In this document: positions 7,113 to 8,825 of the stretch, in pieces | How the letters are laid out: each line of letters opens with the position of its first letter | Position numbering within the stretch: the first letter of the stretch is position 1 | Source of the DNA: Deltaproteobacteria bacterium | Lineage (GTDB): Bacteria > Myxococcota_A > Polyangia > Palsa-1104 > JAEUJZ01 | Reading direction: 5' to 3' | Assembly (NCBI GenBank): GCA_017990795.1 | Contig: JAGNNG010000054.1 | Coordinates: forward strand, 1-8,825 | Length of the DNA: 8,825 nt | The notes under the pieces: generated by a model | Told to the model about the DNA's origin: nothing | Databases searched by the model: none | Seen by the model: only the letters and a program-made list of their open reading frames with translations | Translations under genes and position numbers: made by a program

Positions 7113-8402
7113 ATGCTCGACGCAAAGATCCTTCGTGACCGTACCGAAGAAGTGCTTACCATCTACCGCCAGCGACTGTTTGACGACGGTGCTGCCGAGC
7201 TTGCGCAGCAGGCTCTAGGCCTCGATACCAAGCGGCGCCAGTTGCTGTCGCTAGCCGATGAGCTAAAAGCCAAGCGCAACACTGCCTCGCAGGCGATTGG
7301 CCGTGAAAAGGACGAAGCCAAGCGAGCCGCTGCCATCAAAGAGATGGAGTCGGTAAAGCAGGAGATCGCTGGCCTAGATGCGCAGCTTAGCGAGACGGAG
7401 ACGGCGCTTGATGGGCTGCTGCTCCAGCTGCCAAACCTCCCCGAGCCGGGCGTGCCCACGGGTAAGACCGATGCAGAGAACATCGTTCTTCGCACCGAAG
7501 GCAAGCAGTTCCAGTTCAGCTTTGCGCCAAGGCCGCACTGGGAGATCGGGGAGTCGCTGGGCATCCTCGACTTTGAGCGCGGAGTGAAGATCTCTGGGTC
7601 GCGCTTTTATGTCCTAAAAGGCGCAGGGGCTGCCCTGCAGCGGGCGCTGATCAGCTGGATGCTCGATGTCCACATCGATCAGGGCTACACCGAGGTCTAT
7701 CCGCCCTACATGGTCAAGCAGCAGTGTCTGTTTGGCACGGCGCAGCTGCCCAAGTTTGGCGACAACCTGTACCGCGATGCAGAGGAGGACTTTTATTTCA
7801 TCCCTACTGCCGAGGTGCCGGTGACCAACCTATATCGAGACGAAATTCTCGAGGCGGAGACGCTGCCCGTAAAGCATGTGGCCTACAGCGCGTGTTTTCG
7901 TCGGGAAAAGCTGGCAGCCGGGCGCGATACACGTGGCATGAAGCGCGGTCATCAGTTCGACAAAGTTGAGATGGTGCAGTTCGTACGCCCCGAGGAGAGT
8001 GCCAAGGCGCTGCTCGGGCTCTTGGACGATGCCGAGTCGATCCTGCGCGCACTTGAGCTGCCCTATCGCGTCATCCAGATGTGTACCGGCGACCTGTCCT
8101 TTGCCGCCTGCGAAAAGTTTGATCTTGAGGTCTTCTCCCCCGGCGTGAACGAGTGGCTCGAAGTCTCCTCGTGCAGCAACTTTGGAGACTTTCAGGCTCG
8201 ACGCGCCCAGATTCGTTTCAAGAGCAGCAAGGACAAGAAGGACAAGCCGCGCCTCGTTCACACGCTCAACGGCTCGGGGCTGGCGCTGCCGCGAACGGTC
8301 ATTGCAATCCTAGAGAACTACCAGAACGCCGATGGCTCGGTGACGGTGCCCACGGTGTTGCGTCCCTATCTGCGCGGGCGCGAAGTCATCAAAGCAGCGT
8401 AA
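7113..8402 (+). CDS. serS: Seryl-tRNA synthetase
   Basis: Class II aminoacyl-tRNA synthetase that charges tRNA-Ser (and tRNA-Sec) with serine using ATP, in the cytoplasm. The 429 residues match the usual bacterial length. The N-terminal coiled-coil tRNA-binding arm covers about residues 28-103, rich in Lys, Glu and Ala. The catalytic core shows FIPTAEVPVTN, which contains the serine-binding TAEVP, and motif 2 around CFRREKLAAGRDTRG (261-275) followed by HQFDKVE. Motif 3 is NGSGLALPRT (386-395) followed by ILENYQ. The start MLDAKILRD is typical of the family. The Shine-Dalgarno is poor: AGGACG at 7092-7097 lies 15 bases away and is better placed for an out-of-frame ATG at 7103. A long hairpin follows the gene. 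Confidence 0.97.
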   Translation: MLDAKILRDRTEEVLTIYRQRLFDDGAAELAQQALGLDTKRRQLLSLADELKAKRNTASQAIGREKDEAKRAAAIKEMESVKQEIAGLDAQLSETETALDGLLLQLPNLPEPGVPTGKTDAENIVLRTEGKQFQFSFAPRPHWEIGESLGILDFERGVKISGSRFYVLKGAGAALQRALISWMLDVHIDQGYTEVYPPYMVKQQCLFGTAQLPKFGDNLYRDAEEDFYFIPTAEVPVTNLYRDEILEAETLPVKHVAYSACFRREKLAAGRDTRGMKRGHQFDKVEMVQFVRPEESAKALLGLLDDAESILRALELPYRVIQMCTGDLSFAACEKFDLEVFSPGVNEWLEVSSCSNFGDFQARRAQIRFKSSKDKKDKPRLVHTLNGSGLALPRTVIAILENYQNADGSVTVPTVLRPYLRGREVIKAA

Positions 8403-8434
8403 AGAAGCCGACTGGCAGTCGCTGGGTCGGATGT

Positions 8435-8471
8435 AGGAACTGGGCATCTCGGGGGGATGTCCAGTTCTTAG
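8435..8471 (+). terminator. Hairpin terminator candidate after serS
   Basis: TAGGAACTGGGCATC (8435-8449) pairs with GATGTCCAGTTCTTA (8457-8471) over 15 bp with two wobbles and a 7-base loop. It begins 32 bases after the serS stop. The following sequence has only a short TTT at 8481-8483, so it may act as a weak or Rho-assisted terminator, or as an RNA-stabilising hairpin. Confidence 0.55.
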
Positions 8472-8743
8472 TTGGTACCTTTAGTAATTCAAAACACTTC
8501 TTACTTGTAAGTAATCACACGGGATTTTATTGCTGAAATCGCCTGGCTGGAGCAGTGCTCGTCAGGTGGGGCGCTCTTAACCCTAGTGTGCGATAGCAGC
8601 GCCATGGCGCTGTAGTCTTATGGCTGACGTAGGTCGGGGTCGGACCTGTCGCGGCGGCTGCGCTTCTACAGGTGTAGTTGCGTCTGCATCAACCATGTCA
8701 GCACTGCGTAAGGTTAAATGTGTGATTTTTATGTAATTTAAAT
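8472..8743. other. Intergenic region with dyads between serS and the right-edge gene
   Basis: I see no supported gene here. The stretch contains TTACTT-GT-AAGTAA (8502-8515), the perfect 16-base palindrome CAGCGCCATGGCGCTG (8597-8612) and the pair AGGTC/GACCT near 8630-8650. Base composition becomes AT-rich from about 8715. A 37-codon minus-strand frame starting at 8696 has no ribosome binding site and was not called. Confidence 0.45.
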
Positions 8744-8749
8744 TATAAT
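8744..8749 (+). promoter_or_regulatory. Perfect -10 (TATAAT) in an AT-rich stretch before the right-edge gene
   Basis: TATAAT lies in an AT-rich block (about 8715-8755). Transcription would begin near 8756, about 28 bases before the GTG at 8784. The hexamer 17 bases upstream (TGTGAT) is a poor -35, so activation or another sigma factor may be involved. Confidence 0.45.
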
Positions 8750-8783
8750 TTTCAGGTCACTAATATCTGAGCCGAGGTTCTTC

Positions 8784-8825
8784 GTGTCACGAGGCAGACT
8801 GTTTTGGATTGCGGCCACAGGGCTT
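8784..8825 (+). CDS. Start of a probable exported protein (partial, right edge)
   Basis: A GTG start at 8784 with GAGG at 8774-8777, 6 bases upstream, opens a frame that stays open to the window end: MSRGRLFWIAATGL. The basic residues followed by a hydrophobic run look like the beginning of a signal peptide or membrane segment. It lies behind the AT-rich promoter-like block. With only 14 codons visible, no function can be given. Confidence 0.4.
   Translation, partial: MSRGRLFWIAATGL

Noticed and set aside
8581..8696. 37-codon minus-strand ORF starting at 8696
   Set aside because: No ribosome binding site and no recognisable features; it runs through the palindrome.

Overview
The window is a moderately GC-rich bacterial chromosome segment (GC roughly 60% by eye). 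It carries housekeeping and envelope genes typical of a Gram-negative organism: an RRM-type RNA-binding protein, an RlpA-like double-psi beta-barrel protein, two secreted cysteine-rich proteins (one a clear lipoprotein), a secreted ComEA-like helix-hairpin-helix protein, seryl-tRNA synthetase, and two conserved-looking hypothetical genes. The large Cys-rich lipoprotein, sigma54-type promoter sequences and a glycine-rich RRM protein together suggest a deltaproteobacterial or Myxococcota-like lineage. That placement is inference; there is no rRNA or other decisive marker here.

Layout. 1-423 (minus) is the 5' part of an RRM gene running off the left edge, preceded by an AT-rich leader. 424-1414 is almost a kilobase with no convincing long gene; it holds one 17-codon ORF with a strong Shine-Dalgarno and some inverted repeats. 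1415-2101 (plus) is the RlpA-like gene. 2102-2540 is mostly non-coding, with alternative hairpins near its start. 2541-3140 and 3201-5015 (plus) form a tandem pair, closed by a very strong hairpin terminator at 5028-5067. 5277-5636 (small unknown protein) and 5749-6135 (ComEA-like) each sit behind a sigma54-like -24/-12 element. 6180-6881 (minus) is an unknown gene converging on the ComEA-like gene and divergent from serS (7113-8402, plus). serS is followed by a long hairpin. The last 400 bases hold palindromes, an AT-rich promoter-like stretch with a perfect TATAAT, and the first 14 codons of a probable secreted protein.

The most novel element is the gene pair 2541-5015. Both proteins are built from one cysteine module that I do not recognise: C-x(9-11)-C-x(13)-C-x(15)-C-x(10-12)-C-C. 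It occurs twice in the smaller protein and eight times in the larger. The 13- and 15-residue spacings are invariant in all ten copies, and nine of ten have a tryptophan six residues after the second cysteine. In the larger protein the modules are separated by seven pure polyproline linkers of 6-11 prolines, giving a lipid-anchored rod with beads that probably projects from the outer membrane. The two genes look co-transcribed and related by duplication.
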